Shown here: one piece after another, positions 33,897-42,918 of the stretch
Numbering within the stretch: position 1 is the first letter of the stretch
How the letters are laid out: each line of letters begins with the position of its first letter
Origin: Imperialibacter sp964351395
GTDB taxonomy: Bacteria > Bacteroidota > Bacteroidia > Cytophagales > Cyclobacteriaceae
Assembly: GCA_964351395.1 (NCBI GenBank)
Contig: CAYGOF010000001.1
Location: 558,001-622,000 of the forward strand
Direction: 5' to 3'
Length of the DNA: 64,000 nt
Notes under the pieces: generated by a model
Database searches by the model: none
Seen by the model: the letters and a program-made list of their open reading frames with translations, nothing else
Told to the model about the DNA's origin: nothing
Translations under genes and position numbers: made by a program

Positions 33897-35201
33897 TTAT
33901 CTAAACTTTTTAAAAACAATCTTTAATAACTCCTTGACCTCAGGAGCATTCATATCCCATTCCAACTTTTTGGAATACGACTGTATAAGAAGTTCAACGG
34001 CCTCATCAAAACTTTCGCAGCCCTCAACTTTACCCATCGCTTCAACAAATAAATCACCGTCGTTGCTGAACAGTTCATTCACAAACATATAGCGTTGATT
34101 CACCGTGATACTACCTGTGATGCTTTCGATCTTCTGGCTCTGATGTACTTCGGCCAAAGAAGGCCGTTGTTCCGATTTCAGTTGCTCGTGAAGCGGCGTT
34201 TTTTCTGAGGAAAATTGCTTGTTCAATAGCGCAGACTCATCGTCTCCTTCTTCATCGCTTTCTTCTTTTTCTGAAAACTTAAAAGGAGCCCTGGTTTCTG
34301 AATCGCCCTCAACATCTTCTTCGGATTCTTCAGAACTATCGAATTCTGGCTTACGTTCCTGGTCCTCGTCTACAAATTTAACAAGTTCATCTTCTTGATT
34401 CAGCTCAGCTACAGCCTTTATCTCCCCCGAATCTTCTACAGTCAAGGCATCTTCATCATCGTCATCCTGCTCATCATCTAACTCGTCGCTATCATCCTGC
34501 TCCTCAGCATCATCTTCTTCGTCCACTTCTTCATCGCCGCTATCAGCTTCAGAACTCACAGAGGTTTCCTCTAGAAACATAGAAAAATCAATCTCTGTTA
34601 GTTCATTAAACTGCTTCTCGTATTCTGCAACGTCTTCAGCGGAAAGATCCCCTTTAGAAAAAACTTCATTCAAAAGCGTAATAGCATCGGCATGGGTCAA
34701 TTCAGATTCAGCTTTCTCTTCAAATGCCAGAGCGTAAGCTTCAAAAATGTGTTTGTTAATCTTGATATACTTAGCGCTATTCTTCAAATATTTATCGTTT
34801 AGCCGGCCACTTTCATGACCGGTGAGTTCCTCCTTGAAAAAATCATGGGGCGATATGATGGCTAGCAGGGATTCCCTTGTAGCCTGCCTGAGCAGGGGTT
34901 CGAAATTTTCTCTATTGACTTTTATCTGCTGCGAAAGCACATTCATAAATGAGAGTAGGGCTTTTCGAACATCCTCATTTCTATAGTTAAAGTAGGGGCT
35001 TTGCAAGCGCAAAGTCTCCTTTTGCCACTTGCGAAAAAGTATTTTAAGGATAAAATAATTTACCTGCTTAACAGGAGTAACTTCCACAATCTCCCTGCCT
35101 GAAATAGAATCAGTGTTTTCAAAGTAAGCATCGCATACCTTTTGGGTAAACAATTCCGCAAACGCATCTATCGCATTGTGATTCAGTTTGCTCTCCAGCA
35201 T
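33897..35201 (-). CDS. Protein of unknown function with long acidic low-complexity region
   Basis: A 434-residue protein read from the ATG at 35201-35199 (MLESKLNHNAIDAFAELF); the longer frame to 35339 runs into the divergent ferredoxin gene and is not used. The N-terminal 200 residues are helical (LFRKWQKETLRLQSPYFNY, LRQATRESLLAIISPHDFFKEEL). A central stretch of about 100 residues (roughly 225-330) is almost entirely Asp, Glu and Ser. The C-terminus (SITVNQRYMFVNELFSNDGDLFVEAMGKVEGCESFDEAVELL) is a conserved-looking helical domain. No signal peptide. A Cytophagales-type protein of unknown role; the acidic part may be a disordered linker. Confidence 0.75.
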   Translation of the reverse strand: MLESKLNHNAIDAFAELFTQKVCDAYFENTDSISGREIVEVTPVKQVNYFILKILFRKWQKETLRLQSPYFNYRNEDVRKALLSFMNVLSQQIKVNRENFEPLLRQATRESLLAIISPHDFFKEELTGHESGRLNDKYLKNSAKYIKINKHIFEAYALAFEEKAESELTHADAITLLNEVFSKGDLSAEDVAEYEKQFNELTEIDFSMFLEETSVSSEADSGDEEVDEEDDAEEQDDSDELDDEQDDDDEDALTVEDSGEIKAVAELNQEDELVKFVDEDQERKPEFDSSEESEEDVEGDSETRAPFKFSEKEESDEEGDDESALLNKQFSSEKTPLHEQLKSEQRPSLAEVHQSQKIESITGSITVNQRYMFVNELFSNDGDLFVEAMGKVEGCESFDEAVELLIQSYSKKLEWDMNAPEVKELLKIVFKKFR

Positions 35202-35231
35202 ATATTTTGTTTCTTTTGCAAAGCTTGTTTT

Positions 35232-35558
35232 ATGCCCAAGATCGTTATACAAAACCTGAATAACAAACACATATTCAGCGAAAATAGTAGCCAGACCCTC
35301 CTTTCTATTTTGCAGGAAAACTACATCGACTGGATGCATGCCTGTGGAGGTAAAGGACGTTGTACGACCTGCAAAGCAATTGTGAAAAAGGGTGGCAACG
35401 AAGAGTTGGGAGAACTGACGGAATCAGAAATTCGGTACAGGGAAATGGGCCGGTTGGAAGAAAACGAACGGCTAGCCTGCCAATGGCAAGTAAATACAGA
35501 TATAGAAATAAGAGTAGCGGAAGAGAATAAATTCCCGCATATTGATTATTCTGAATAA
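35232..35558 (+). CDS. fdx: [2Fe-2S] ferredoxin
   Basis: A 108-residue cytoplasmic electron carrier, read from ATG 35232; the frame is open further upstream, inside the opposite gene, but the domain starts here (MPKIVIQNLNNKH). The cluster cysteines are C38, C44 and C47 (HACGGKGRCTTCK) and C83 (RLACQ), the Cx5Cx2C...C spacing of adrenodoxin/plant-type ferredoxins. It may serve iron-sulfur assembly or a hydroxylase; no partner is adjacent. thymidine kinase begins 8 bases after the stop. Confidence 0.88.
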   Translation: MPKIVIQNLNNKHIFSENSSQTLLSILQENYIDWMHACGGKGRCTTCKAIVKKGGNEELGELTESEIRYREMGRLEENERLACQWQVNTDIEIRVAEENKFPHIDYSE

Positions 35559-35566
35559 AATAAAAG

Positions 35567-36166
35567 ATGTTGATAGAGCCGCATTTGGAAGGGTCTGGTA
35601 GGGAAAGTCGAAAATCAGGCTGGATTGAGGTTATTTGTGGGTCTATGTTTTCCGGAAAAACAGAAGAGCTGATTCGCAGACTTAATAGGGCGGTCATAGC
35701 AGGGCAGAAAGTAGAAATTTTTAAACCATCGATCGAAAACAGATACCACGAAAAAAATGTGGTCTCCCACAACGAAAGAAGTATCAGGTCAACTCCAGTC
35801 CAATTTGCTGACGATATAGTTTTATTAGCAGGCGATAGTCACGTGGTGGGTATTGATGAAGCTCAATTTTTTGATAAAGAAATCGTTAATATAAGTATTG
35901 CATTGGCCAACAAAGGAAAGCGGGTCATCCTTGCTGGCCTTGACATGGATTTTCAAGGTAAACCATTTGGAAGTATGCCTCAGCTTATGGCTGTTGCAGA
36001 GTTTGTAACAAAAATTCACGCCATTTGCATGAACTGCGGAGATGTGGCTTCATACACATACAGAACCTCACAGGGAAAAGAAAAAATCATGCTTGGCGAG
36101 AAAGAGGCCTATGAAGCACGTTGCCGCAAATGTTTTTGGGAGGCCATAAGCAATGAAAAAAAATAA
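35567..36166 (+). CDS. tdk: Thymidine kinase (type II, TK1-like)
   Basis: Phosphorylates thymidine to dTMP for salvage. The 199-residue protein has the P-loop GSMFSGKTEELIRR (from residue 25), a Walker B-like GIDEAQFF, the lasso-loop arginine region, and the zinc-site cysteines in CMNCG and CRKC near the C-terminus. The first 17 residues (MLIEPHLEGSGRESRKS) are a lineage-specific tail. The last 14 bases overlap the porZ start. Confidence 0.95.
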   Translation: MLIEPHLEGSGRESRKSGWIEVICGSMFSGKTEELIRRLNRAVIAGQKVEIFKPSIENRYHEKNVVSHNERSIRSTPVQFADDIVLLAGDSHVVGIDEAQFFDKEIVNISIALANKGKRVILAGLDMDFQGKPFGSMPQLMAVAEFVTKIHAICMNCGDVASYTYRTSQGKEKIMLGEKEAYEARCRKCFWEAISNEKK

Positions 36167-38378
36167 TAAAAGCTACCTCTTTGTTTTTGGCGCCTGGTTG
36201 TGCTCTTTGGGGGCTCTTGCACAAAACGACATTGCAATAGGCCAATGGCGTACTCATTTCAATTACCAACAGGGGTACTCTTTAGTAAAACTAAATAACC
36301 GTATTTTTTCCAATGCATTTCACAGCCTGCTGGAGCTTGATCTCGAAAACACTGCGATTAAGAAACATACAAAGGTAAACGGACTTAGCGACGTGGGCAT
36401 CTCAGCCATAGCTGCGGACGAAAATACCAACTCGCTTCTGGTCGGTTACGCCAATGGAAATATTGACATTATCAATGAGTCAACGACTATCAATCTAAAT
36501 GATCTCCTTCAGGCAAACATCATCGCCAGCAAAAGGATTAATAACATATTTGTAGGGGAAAGCACCTTTTTCGCCACAACAGATTTTGGAATGCTGGAGA
36601 TTGGCCTTGAGAGTTTCAACATCGTGAATACTTATGAAGAACTAGGAAGAAATGGATCAGTTCTAAGCATCAACGATGGTGGGGTAAAGGGGGATAGCAT
36701 ATTTCTTGCTACCAGTCGTGGACTCATCGCTGGTAACTTTAGAACCACTAACCTCCTTGATTTTCGCAATTGGAAAAGAAGCCTGGAGCTGGTAGGTGAA
36801 ATAGACTTTATCGAGGTATCAGCTGAAATTTCCTATGCTGGCACTGTCGACGGCCGACTTTGGGTCAACAAAGGACTGGGATGGAAAGAGATCATCCTAA
36901 ATATTCAACCAACGTTTCTCAAACTTCAAAACAATGAACTGCTATACGGCAGTGGCAACCGGATCTTCAAAAGGACCATGAATGACGAAAGCTCCAGCTA
37001 CACTCTTGGAGTCAATACATCTGTGTCAGACGCATTCATCGATGGAGAAACCGTCTGGTTCGCCGACGAAAACAATGGACTGGGACAATCAGGCAATCAA
37101 GGTGTCACTTACTACACGGTAGATGGTCCAACCGAACGAAGTATTGATAACATTGCTGTAATTGATGATAAACTGGTCACCATGCAGGGAGGCTACGAAT
37201 ACAACGGCCTAATTCCCTTCAACAAGTTGGCATCCGCTTCCTCGTTTTCTTCTAATGGATGGGAAAATATTGACCTATCATTTCTCATGGCACCGAAAGA
37301 TGCCGCAGCGGCCATATCGAGCGACGGCTCTGGCAACTTATACCTGCTCCTATATGGTACAGGCATCTACCATTCTGCAGGCCCAGAGCTGATCGACGAC
37401 CAAACACCCGGGAGTCTCATTCAAGCTGCCAATGGCTTCGTACCTGTTACGGCTATGGCAAGCAACAGTGATGGGGACTTAATCATTTGCTCTAATCAAC
37501 AGAGCAACAAATATATGGTGCTACAAGCAAGCGGGCGCTGGGAGGCGTTAGACTTTATACCGTCCTCTGTGCCTGCAGCAGTAAATCTAAAGCAGAATGC
37601 ATACGGAGATTTTTGGGGTATTCTACCGCATTCTTCTAACGCAGGTCTTATCGTTTTCAATCTTGAATCGAGAAGTTATCGCCTGATCGGAACGTCCTTG
37701 GGCCTCCCATCAACTACCATTTACGACATTTGCTTCGACAGAGATGACTACGCCTTGCTGGCAACGTCGGGAGGCCTTACTATCATCATCAATACCTACG
37801 AAGTGCTGAATAATGTCGATCTTTTGATAACCTCTCCTGTTGCCGAAAACAGCTTCGTCCTTAATGACGAGTTGGTGCAAGCCGTATCCGTTGATGGTGC
37901 CAACAGAAAATGGATTGGAACTGATAAGGGCTTGTATTTGCTCGACGAATTTGGTGCGGGGTCTTTAACAGTTTTTACCAGAGAGACCAGCCCATTGCCG
38001 TCCAACAATGTGGAACAATTGGCGATAGACCAGAACAGCGGTGAGGTCTTTGTTTTAACAAATGCAGGGCTGGTTTCATTCAGAAGTAGCGCTACTGTCC
38101 CAAAGGCCACAATGATCCAAACAAAGATCTTTCCTAACCCTGTAATGCCCGGCTATTCAGGGTTGGTGGCCATTGAAGGTCTGGCATTCGATTCAGTTGT
38201 AAAAATCACCAACGAAGCTGGCCGGCTTGTTAGAGAAATGGTAAGCACCGGCGGAACAGCCACCTGGAACCTTGCCGACTATAATGGGGCAAGGGTAAAC
38301 GCTGGTATCTATATTGTTTTTGTAAGCACCAGAGACGGGGCTCAAGCTGTTGTAGGTAAAATAGCAGTAATCAACTAG
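36153..38378 (+). CDS. porZ: Type IX secretion system protein PorZ-like, with C-terminal sorting domain
   Basis: A 741-residue surface protein. After a signal peptide (YLFVFGAWLCSLGALAQ), the mature end IAIGQWRTHFNYQQGYSLVKL resembles the start of PorZ. Two beta-propellers of about 320 and 310 residues follow, built from repeats like KVNGLSDVGISAIAADENTNSLLVGYANGN and GLYLLDEFGAGSLTVFTRE. The C-terminus (KIFPNPVMPGYSGLVAIEG...VNAGIYIVFVSTRDGAQAVVGK) is a type A sorting signal, so it is itself exported by the system. PorZ is part of the cell-surface attachment complex that processes and anchors cargo. It overlaps tdk by 14 bases, and recO starts 4 bases after it. Confidence 0.85.
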   Translation: MKKNNKSYLFVFGAWLCSLGALAQNDIAIGQWRTHFNYQQGYSLVKLNNRIFSNAFHSLLELDLENTAIKKHTKVNGLSDVGISAIAADENTNSLLVGYANGNIDIINESTTINLNDLLQANIIASKRINNIFVGESTFFATTDFGMLEIGLESFNIVNTYEELGRNGSVLSINDGGVKGDSIFLATSRGLIAGNFRTTNLLDFRNWKRSLELVGEIDFIEVSAEISYAGTVDGRLWVNKGLGWKEIILNIQPTFLKLQNNELLYGSGNRIFKRTMNDESSSYTLGVNTSVSDAFIDGETVWFADENNGLGQSGNQGVTYYTVDGPTERSIDNIAVIDDKLVTMQGGYEYNGLIPFNKLASASSFSSNGWENIDLSFLMAPKDAAAAISSDGSGNLYLLLYGTGIYHSAGPELIDDQTPGSLIQAANGFVPVTAMASNSDGDLIICSNQQSNKYMVLQASGRWEALDFIPSSVPAAVNLKQNAYGDFWGILPHSSNAGLIVFNLESRSYRLIGTSLGLPSTTIYDICFDRDDYALLATSGGLTIIINTYEVLNNVDLLITSPVAENSFVLNDELVQAVSVDGANRKWIGTDKGLYLLDEFGAGSLTVFTRETSPLPSNNVEQLAIDQNSGEVFVLTNAGLVSFRSSATVPKATMIQTKIFPNPVMPGYSGLVAIEGLAFDSVVKITNEAGRLVREMVSTGGTATWNLADYNGARVNAGIYIVFVSTRDGAQAVVGKIAVIN

Positions 38379-38382
38379 GTGC

Positions 38383-39075
38383 ATGCTGCAAAAAACAAGA
38401 GGCATCGCAATCAACTACATAAAGTACCGGGATACCTCCATTATTTCGCGCATCTACACAGAAGAGTTTGGCTTGCAGTCATATATTGTTAACGGTGTTC
38501 GCTCCTCAAAAGCAAAAGGAAAAATGGCTCTCTATCAACCCCTTACATTGCTAGACCTTGTCATCTACCATAAAGAAAGTGCTCAACTGAATCGCATTTC
38601 CGAAATTAAATGTCTTCATCCTTTTCAGCATATTCCTTTCGAAATAAAAAAGACCACGATTGGAATTTTCCTTGGCGAAGTGTTGGGAAAAATTGTTCGT
38701 GAAAACGAACACGATCACCTTGGACAATTCGATTTTGTGGCTGAAGCGCTAAAAAAATTCGACTCAATTGAAAGCAACTTTGAAAGCTTTCATCTGCAGT
38801 TCCTGGTGAAGTTTACCCAGTACCTTGGTTTCGATCTGATAAATACCGAGGACCTCTATCAACAGGTGCATCATTTAACAAAAAATGACCAGTTGTCTGA
38901 GGAAGTAATTAACTTTTTAGAATTCCTTTACAACGCTCCTTTCAGTCATGACAGAAGGGTTTCAATGGAAGTTAAAAGAGAAGCGCTTAAAAATATTATC
39001 AGTTTCTACGACCATCATTTGGGCACCCTAGGTACGCTCAAATCTGTGGAAGTGCTCAAACAAATTTTGCATTAG
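38383..39075 (+). CDS. recO: DNA repair protein RecO
   Basis: A 230-residue cytoplasmic protein that helps RecA load at single-strand gaps. It has an N-terminal OB-fold (KTRGIAINYIKYRDTSIISRIYTEEFG, YIVNGVRSSKAKGKMALYQPLTLLDLVIYHKE), then a helical domain (TIGIFLGEVLGKIVRENEHD, FLVKFTQYLGFDL). A zinc-cysteine set, present in some RecO proteins, is not seen. Four bases follow the porZ stop, so it may belong to the same transcript. Confidence 0.9.
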   Translation: MLQKTRGIAINYIKYRDTSIISRIYTEEFGLQSYIVNGVRSSKAKGKMALYQPLTLLDLVIYHKESAQLNRISEIKCLHPFQHIPFEIKKTTIGIFLGEVLGKIVRENEHDHLGQFDFVAEALKKFDSIESNFESFHLQFLVKFTQYLGFDLINTEDLYQQVHHLTKNDQLSEEVINFLEFLYNAPFSHDRRVSMEVKREALKNIISFYDHHLGTLGTLKSVEVLKQILH

Positions 39076-39163
39076 TCAACCTTAGCTGAATCTATTTCAC
39101 TACTAGATAGTTATTTCTTTGTAAGAGTTATAATTTTACAGAAACCAACAAAAATTATCAGTT

Positions 39164-39622
39164 ATGAAGAAATTTCTTTTAGGAACTTTTGTAGTATTTA
39201 GTGTATATGCTTGCTCTGGTCCAAAAACAGAAAGTAAAGAGGAGACAGCAAGTGAGCCTGAGTCAACAGAAACAGTAGCAGAAACAGTAGCCCCAAGGGT
39301 GTTTTTTAAGACGCCAGCCGACGGAGAAACGGTTAGTAGCCCAGTATTTGTTGAAATGGGAGTAGAAGGAATGGAAATAGAACCAGCAGGACAAGTAAAA
39401 GAAGGCTTCGGTCACCATCATATACTAATCAATCAGGATTTTTGGCCAAAAGGTGAAATCATCCCATCAAGCGACTCAACAATCCATTTTGGCAAAGGCC
39501 AGACGGATACACAATTAAACCTTGAACCAGGCGATTATACTATTTCACTTCAGTTTGCAGATGGTGTGCATACATCATACGGACCTGAAATGGCAACAAG
39601 CATTAAGATTACTGTGAAGTAA
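39164..39622 (+). CDS. DUF4399 lipoprotein
   Basis: A 152-residue lipoprotein; the signal peptide ends at VVFSVYAC with cysteine 17 as the lipid site, then an acidic linker (ESKEETASEPESTETVAETV). The mature domain matches DUF4399: FKTPADGETVSSPVFVEMGVEGMEI, GHHHILIN, and LEPGDYTISLQFADG toward the end. The histidine cluster suggests metal binding, which is not proven. A terminator follows. Confidence 0.85.
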   Translation: MKKFLLGTFVVFSVYACSGPKTESKEETASEPESTETVAETVAPRVFFKTPADGETVSSPVFVEMGVEGMEIEPAGQVKEGFGHHHILINQDFWPKGEIIPSSDSTIHFGKGQTDTQLNLEPGDYTISLQFADGVHTSYGPEMATSIKITVK

Positions 39623-39643
39623 AAAAAATTATATACGAAAAAA

Positions 39644-39694
39644 GCCACCATACTCAGTCGGCAAGACTTGGAAGTTAGTATGGTGGCTTTTTTT
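39644..39694 (+). terminator. Strong hairpin terminator after the DUF4399 gene
   Basis: GCCACCATACT (39644-39654) pairs with AGTATGGTGGC (39677-39687), followed by eight T residues. It would also function on the minus strand, where a run of A lies upstream. Confidence 0.9.
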
Positions 39695-39732
39695 TATGTT
39701 TTTCACTAACATTATACAAATTCCACTTAACT

Positions 39733-40704
39733 ATGGCTCAGGTTTTATTTGACGAAGTTCCATCCTTAGATTTAGCTGATTTCACCTCAGGTGACCCGGA
39801 AAAAAAGAGAGCATTTGTAGAAAATCTTGGAGAAGCGTACAACAACATTGGCTTCGTTTCGATAAAAAACCACGGCCTAACACAAGAGTTGCAAAACCAA
39901 CTCTACGCAGCCATCAAGCGGTTTTTTGCCGAGCCTGATGCTATCAAACAAAGCTATGAGAAACCAGAACTGGCAGGTCAGCGAGGATATATTGGAAAAG
40001 GGAAAGAGCATGCAAAAGGCCGCTCGACCGGTGATCTAAAAGAGTTTTATCATATCGGGCAAGAAGTGACCGACAATGACCCGATCAAAAACGAGTATCC
40101 GGACAATATATGGCCGAATGAAGTGCCAGAATTCAAGGAAACGGCCTTGGCCAGTTACCGAACAATAGAAGCCGCAGGGCGCACTATGCTAAAAGCTATT
40201 GCGCTCTACCTCAAACTCGACGAGGACTATTTTGAGCCCAAAGTAAAAAACGGTAATAGTATATTAAGGCCCATTCACTATTTTCCGATTGAAAACCCCG
40301 AAGCAATTCCGGCAGACGCAGTGAGAGCGGCAGAACATGGAGACATAAACCTGATCACACTCCTTATGGGCGCCAGCGCTGATGGCCTTCAAGTACTAAG
40401 AAGAGATGGAAAATGGATTCCTATTACCGCGCTGCCAGACCAACTCGTGGTCAATGTTGGCGATATGTTGGCTCGCCTGACAAACGACAAACTGAAAAGC
40501 ACCATTCATAGGGTCGTGAACCCACCAAGAGAACTTATGCATACGTCGAGGTATTCAATTCCATTCTTTATGCATCCAAGGTCAGAAATGGACCTTACAT
40601 GTCTGGAAAGCTGCGTCGATGCAAACCACCCAAAGAAATATGACGATATGACAGCAGGAGCATTTCTTCATCAACGACTGGCAGAAATAGGCCTTAAGAA
40701 ATAG
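39733..40704 (+). CDS. Fe(II)/2-oxoglutarate-dependent oxygenase, isopenicillin N synthase family
   Basis: A 323-residue non-heme iron enzyme. The N-terminal DIOX_N region (PSLDLADFTS...VSIKNHGL) is followed by the jelly-roll with the iron ligands H202, D204 (AAEHGDINLITLL) and H259 (STIHRV), and the 2-oxoglutarate arginine in SRYSIPFF (R273). It most likely oxidises a small molecule in the cytoplasm; family members include ethylene-forming and gibberellin-type oxygenases, so the substrate is open. The chromate transporter gene starts 7 bases after the stop. Confidence 0.85.
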   Translation: MAQVLFDEVPSLDLADFTSGDPEKKRAFVENLGEAYNNIGFVSIKNHGLTQELQNQLYAAIKRFFAEPDAIKQSYEKPELAGQRGYIGKGKEHAKGRSTGDLKEFYHIGQEVTDNDPIKNEYPDNIWPNEVPEFKETALASYRTIEAAGRTMLKAIALYLKLDEDYFEPKVKNGNSILRPIHYFPIENPEAIPADAVRAAEHGDINLITLLMGASADGLQVLRRDGKWIPITALPDQLVVNVGDMLARLTNDKLKSTIHRVVNPPRELMHTSRYSIPFFMHPRSEMDLTCLESCVDANHPKKYDDMTAGAFLHQRLAEIGLKK

Positions 40705-40711
40705 CATTGCC

Positions 40712-41905
40712 ATGCGCAATATCCGCTATTTCATTTTTTTGAAAGACGTTCTCATACTTGCTCTTACATCATTTGGCGGGGCACAGGCACACTTTGCCCT
40801 AATTTTGGACAGAATGGTGAGGCAACGTGGTTATGTAACTGAGGAAGAGCTGATCGAACTACACGCTCTATGCAACTTGTTGCCTGGCCCTACCTCTACA
40901 CAAACCATTACAGCCATTGGGTTCAAAAGAGGAGGCCCTGGATTGGCCTACCTAACTTTACTTGTGTGGATCTTCCCAGCCGTAAGTATCATGACAGCGG
41001 CAGCGATTATGATCAACCACCTTCAGGTGAAAGATCTAAGTCTACACTTTACCAGGTTTATCCAGCCAATGGCGATCGCCTTTGTGGCCTATTCGGCCGT
41101 ACTTATATGGGGTAAAGTCGTAAAAAGTCGTACCAGTATCTTTCTTGCAATAGGTTCAGCAATTTTCTCCTATTTCATTAACTCGCCCTATCTCTTCCCG
41201 GTGCTGCTATTAGCAGGTGGAGTAGTATCTGCTACAAAATATAGACGGCACACTAAAGAGGTGCACCAAAAAATAAACATCGTATGGGCCAATTTTTTTC
41301 TTTGGGGTGGCGTTCTAATTGCTGCCGCTTTGCTCGGAGCAGCTACCAAATATCAGGCAATTACGCTTCCAATCAGACTTTTTGAGAACTTCTACCGAAA
41401 CGGCAGCCTCATCTTTGGTGGCGGACAGGTACTTGTTCCGTTTCTTTACACTGAATTCGTTGAGTTTAAGAGTTATTTAAGCTCCGAAGAATTTCTTTCC
41501 GGATACGCCCTTGTGCAGGCGATCCCAGGTCCTACATTTTCTTTCAGTGCATTTATTGGTGGTTTGACGATGAGAAGTTGGGGAACAAGTGGGGAAATAT
41601 TGGGAGCGTTGATTGCCTCAATTGGAGTTTTTTTACCCGGCACCTTTCTCATATTCTTTGTTTACCGTTTTTGGGATGAACTGAAAAAATATCGGCCTGT
41701 TAAAGCTTCGCTGGAAGGAATAAACGCAGCCAGTGCCGGCATGGTGGTAGCTGCTGCATTCCTTCTTTACGAACCCCTGGAACAAAACCTACTCAATATA
41801 TTGGTGATCATTTGCACGTTTTTGGTACTGCAATTCACAAAAATGCCTCGTCCTATTATAATTCTTATCGGTTTTGCTCTCGGCTTCGTGTTCAAAGGAC
41901 AATAA
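40712..41905 (+). CDS. chrA: Chromate transporter-family protein (ChrA)
   Basis: A 397-residue membrane protein made of two homologous CHR halves. The first half has FGGAQAHFALILDRMV and NLLPGPTSTQTITAIGFKRGGPGLA, the second has the matching FGGGQVLVPFLYTEFV and QAIPGPTFSFSAFIGGLTMRSWG, with helices throughout. ChrA exports chromate or other oxyanions such as sulfate-like ions by proton motive force. Pairing with the oxygenase gene upstream (7-base gap) looks like one operon, but a joint function is not obvious. Confidence 0.9.
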   Translation: MRNIRYFIFLKDVLILALTSFGGAQAHFALILDRMVRQRGYVTEEELIELHALCNLLPGPTSTQTITAIGFKRGGPGLAYLTLLVWIFPAVSIMTAAAIMINHLQVKDLSLHFTRFIQPMAIAFVAYSAVLIWGKVVKSRTSIFLAIGSAIFSYFINSPYLFPVLLLAGGVVSATKYRRHTKEVHQKINIVWANFFLWGGVLIAAALLGAATKYQAITLPIRLFENFYRNGSLIFGGGQVLVPFLYTEFVEFKSYLSSEEFLSGYALVQAIPGPTFSFSAFIGGLTMRSWGTSGEILGALIASIGVFLPGTFLIFFVYRFWDELKKYRPVKASLEGINAASAGMVVAAAFLLYEPLEQNLLNILVIICTFLVLQFTKMPRPIIILIGFALGFVFKGQ

Positions 41906-41907
41906 AA

Positions 41908-41934
41908 AAACCCTGAACAATTCATCCAGGGTTT
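41908..41934. terminator. Bidirectional hairpin terminator between chrA and the universal stress gene
   Basis: AAACCCTG (41908-41915) and CAGGGTTT (41927-41934) form a stem flanked by A and T runs, right after the chrA stop and 52 bases before the stop of the minus-strand gene. Confidence 0.75.
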
Positions 41935-41985
41935 CATTATCATTGTAAATCTGCAATGTCTACTCAGGGCTAGTCACCATTTCTA

Positions 41986-42816
41986 CTACTCATGGAAAGT
42001 AAGCAAAGGAAGTTTTAAACCCATGGCGACTTTTTTCGTGATACTGCTCTTAAAGATTACTTCGAAAAGCGAATGTTTCCTCGGCATCATCACAATCATG
42101 TCTGCAGAGGTTTGCGCAGCAAAATCAAATAATCCCCTACGTATATCATCATCTTTTACCGTATCGAACGAGTGCTTGATTCCCTTTAGGAATTTATCAA
42201 CTTTGAAGCTTTCAACCAACCGACTAAATGGAAACTTATCGTCATTGGTCACGTTGACGATGGCTATTTCTGCGTCAAACATTTCTGCCATATCCTTTAA
42301 AGGTTTAAGCTTACCAATAGTCTCTATTTTATTGAAGTCAGCAGCAAACACTATCTTATGAGGATTGAATTGCTTTACATTTTCAGGCACTACCAACACC
42401 GGAACGTCAGCAATACGGATCACTTCAGTACTCACTCCACCCAATAATTTCTCAAGCGTATCATGACTACCTTTCGTACCCATCACGATTAAGTCAATTT
42501 TCTTGGTCTCCATGGCGGTATAAATAGCGTCTATGGTAAAAGAAATAAATGCCTGATGATCATGCTTAACCTCGCGAAGCCCTGGTATTTCGTCGTCTAA
42601 GGCTTCAAATTTTTGGTTTATTTCTTCCTCATATTCTTCAAGCATCGGCTCGATCATGGCTTGTCCACCGATATCCATATGTGGAGTAGGAACATGAATG
42701 GCATTGATCAAGTGAAGTTTAGCGCCAAATTTTTGGCATAAGTCAACGGCTATTCTCACGGCATTTTTTGAGCAAGGAGAAAAATCTGTTGGGACGAGAA
42801 TGTTCTTTATGTTCAT
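41986..42816 (-). CDS. Universal stress protein, tandem UspA domains
   Basis: A 276-residue cytoplasmic protein with two UspA domains. The first (residues 1-145) starts IKNILVPTDFSPCSKNAVRIAVDL and holds the ATP-loop-like MGTKGSHDTLEKLLGGVSTEVIRIADVPVLVVP; the second (about 150-276) is more divergent (HKIVFAADFNKIETIGKLKPL, SADMIVMMPRKHSLFEVIFKSSITKKVAMGLKLPLLTF). The G2xG9GST nucleotide motif is intact in part only in the first half (GTKGSHDTLEKLLGGVSTEV). Such proteins respond to starvation and oxidative stress; the exact role is unknown. Confidence 0.9.
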   Translation of the reverse strand: MNIKNILVPTDFSPCSKNAVRIAVDLCQKFGAKLHLINAIHVPTPHMDIGGQAMIEPMLEEYEEEINQKFEALDDEIPGLREVKHDHQAFISFTIDAIYTAMETKKIDLIVMGTKGSHDTLEKLLGGVSTEVIRIADVPVLVVPENVKQFNPHKIVFAADFNKIETIGKLKPLKDMAEMFDAEIAIVNVTNDDKFPFSRLVESFKVDKFLKGIKHSFDTVKDDDIRRGLFDFAAQTSADMIVMMPRKHSLFEVIFKSSITKKVAMGLKLPLLTFHE

Positions 42817-42918
42817 GGCTGCATAGGGTTCATAGTAGCTAATTAAAGGTAAAACTAGCCCAAAAATTGCCCATCAATAATGACGACCATTCCGTAAATA
42901 GCTGACTTTTGTCAGGAT

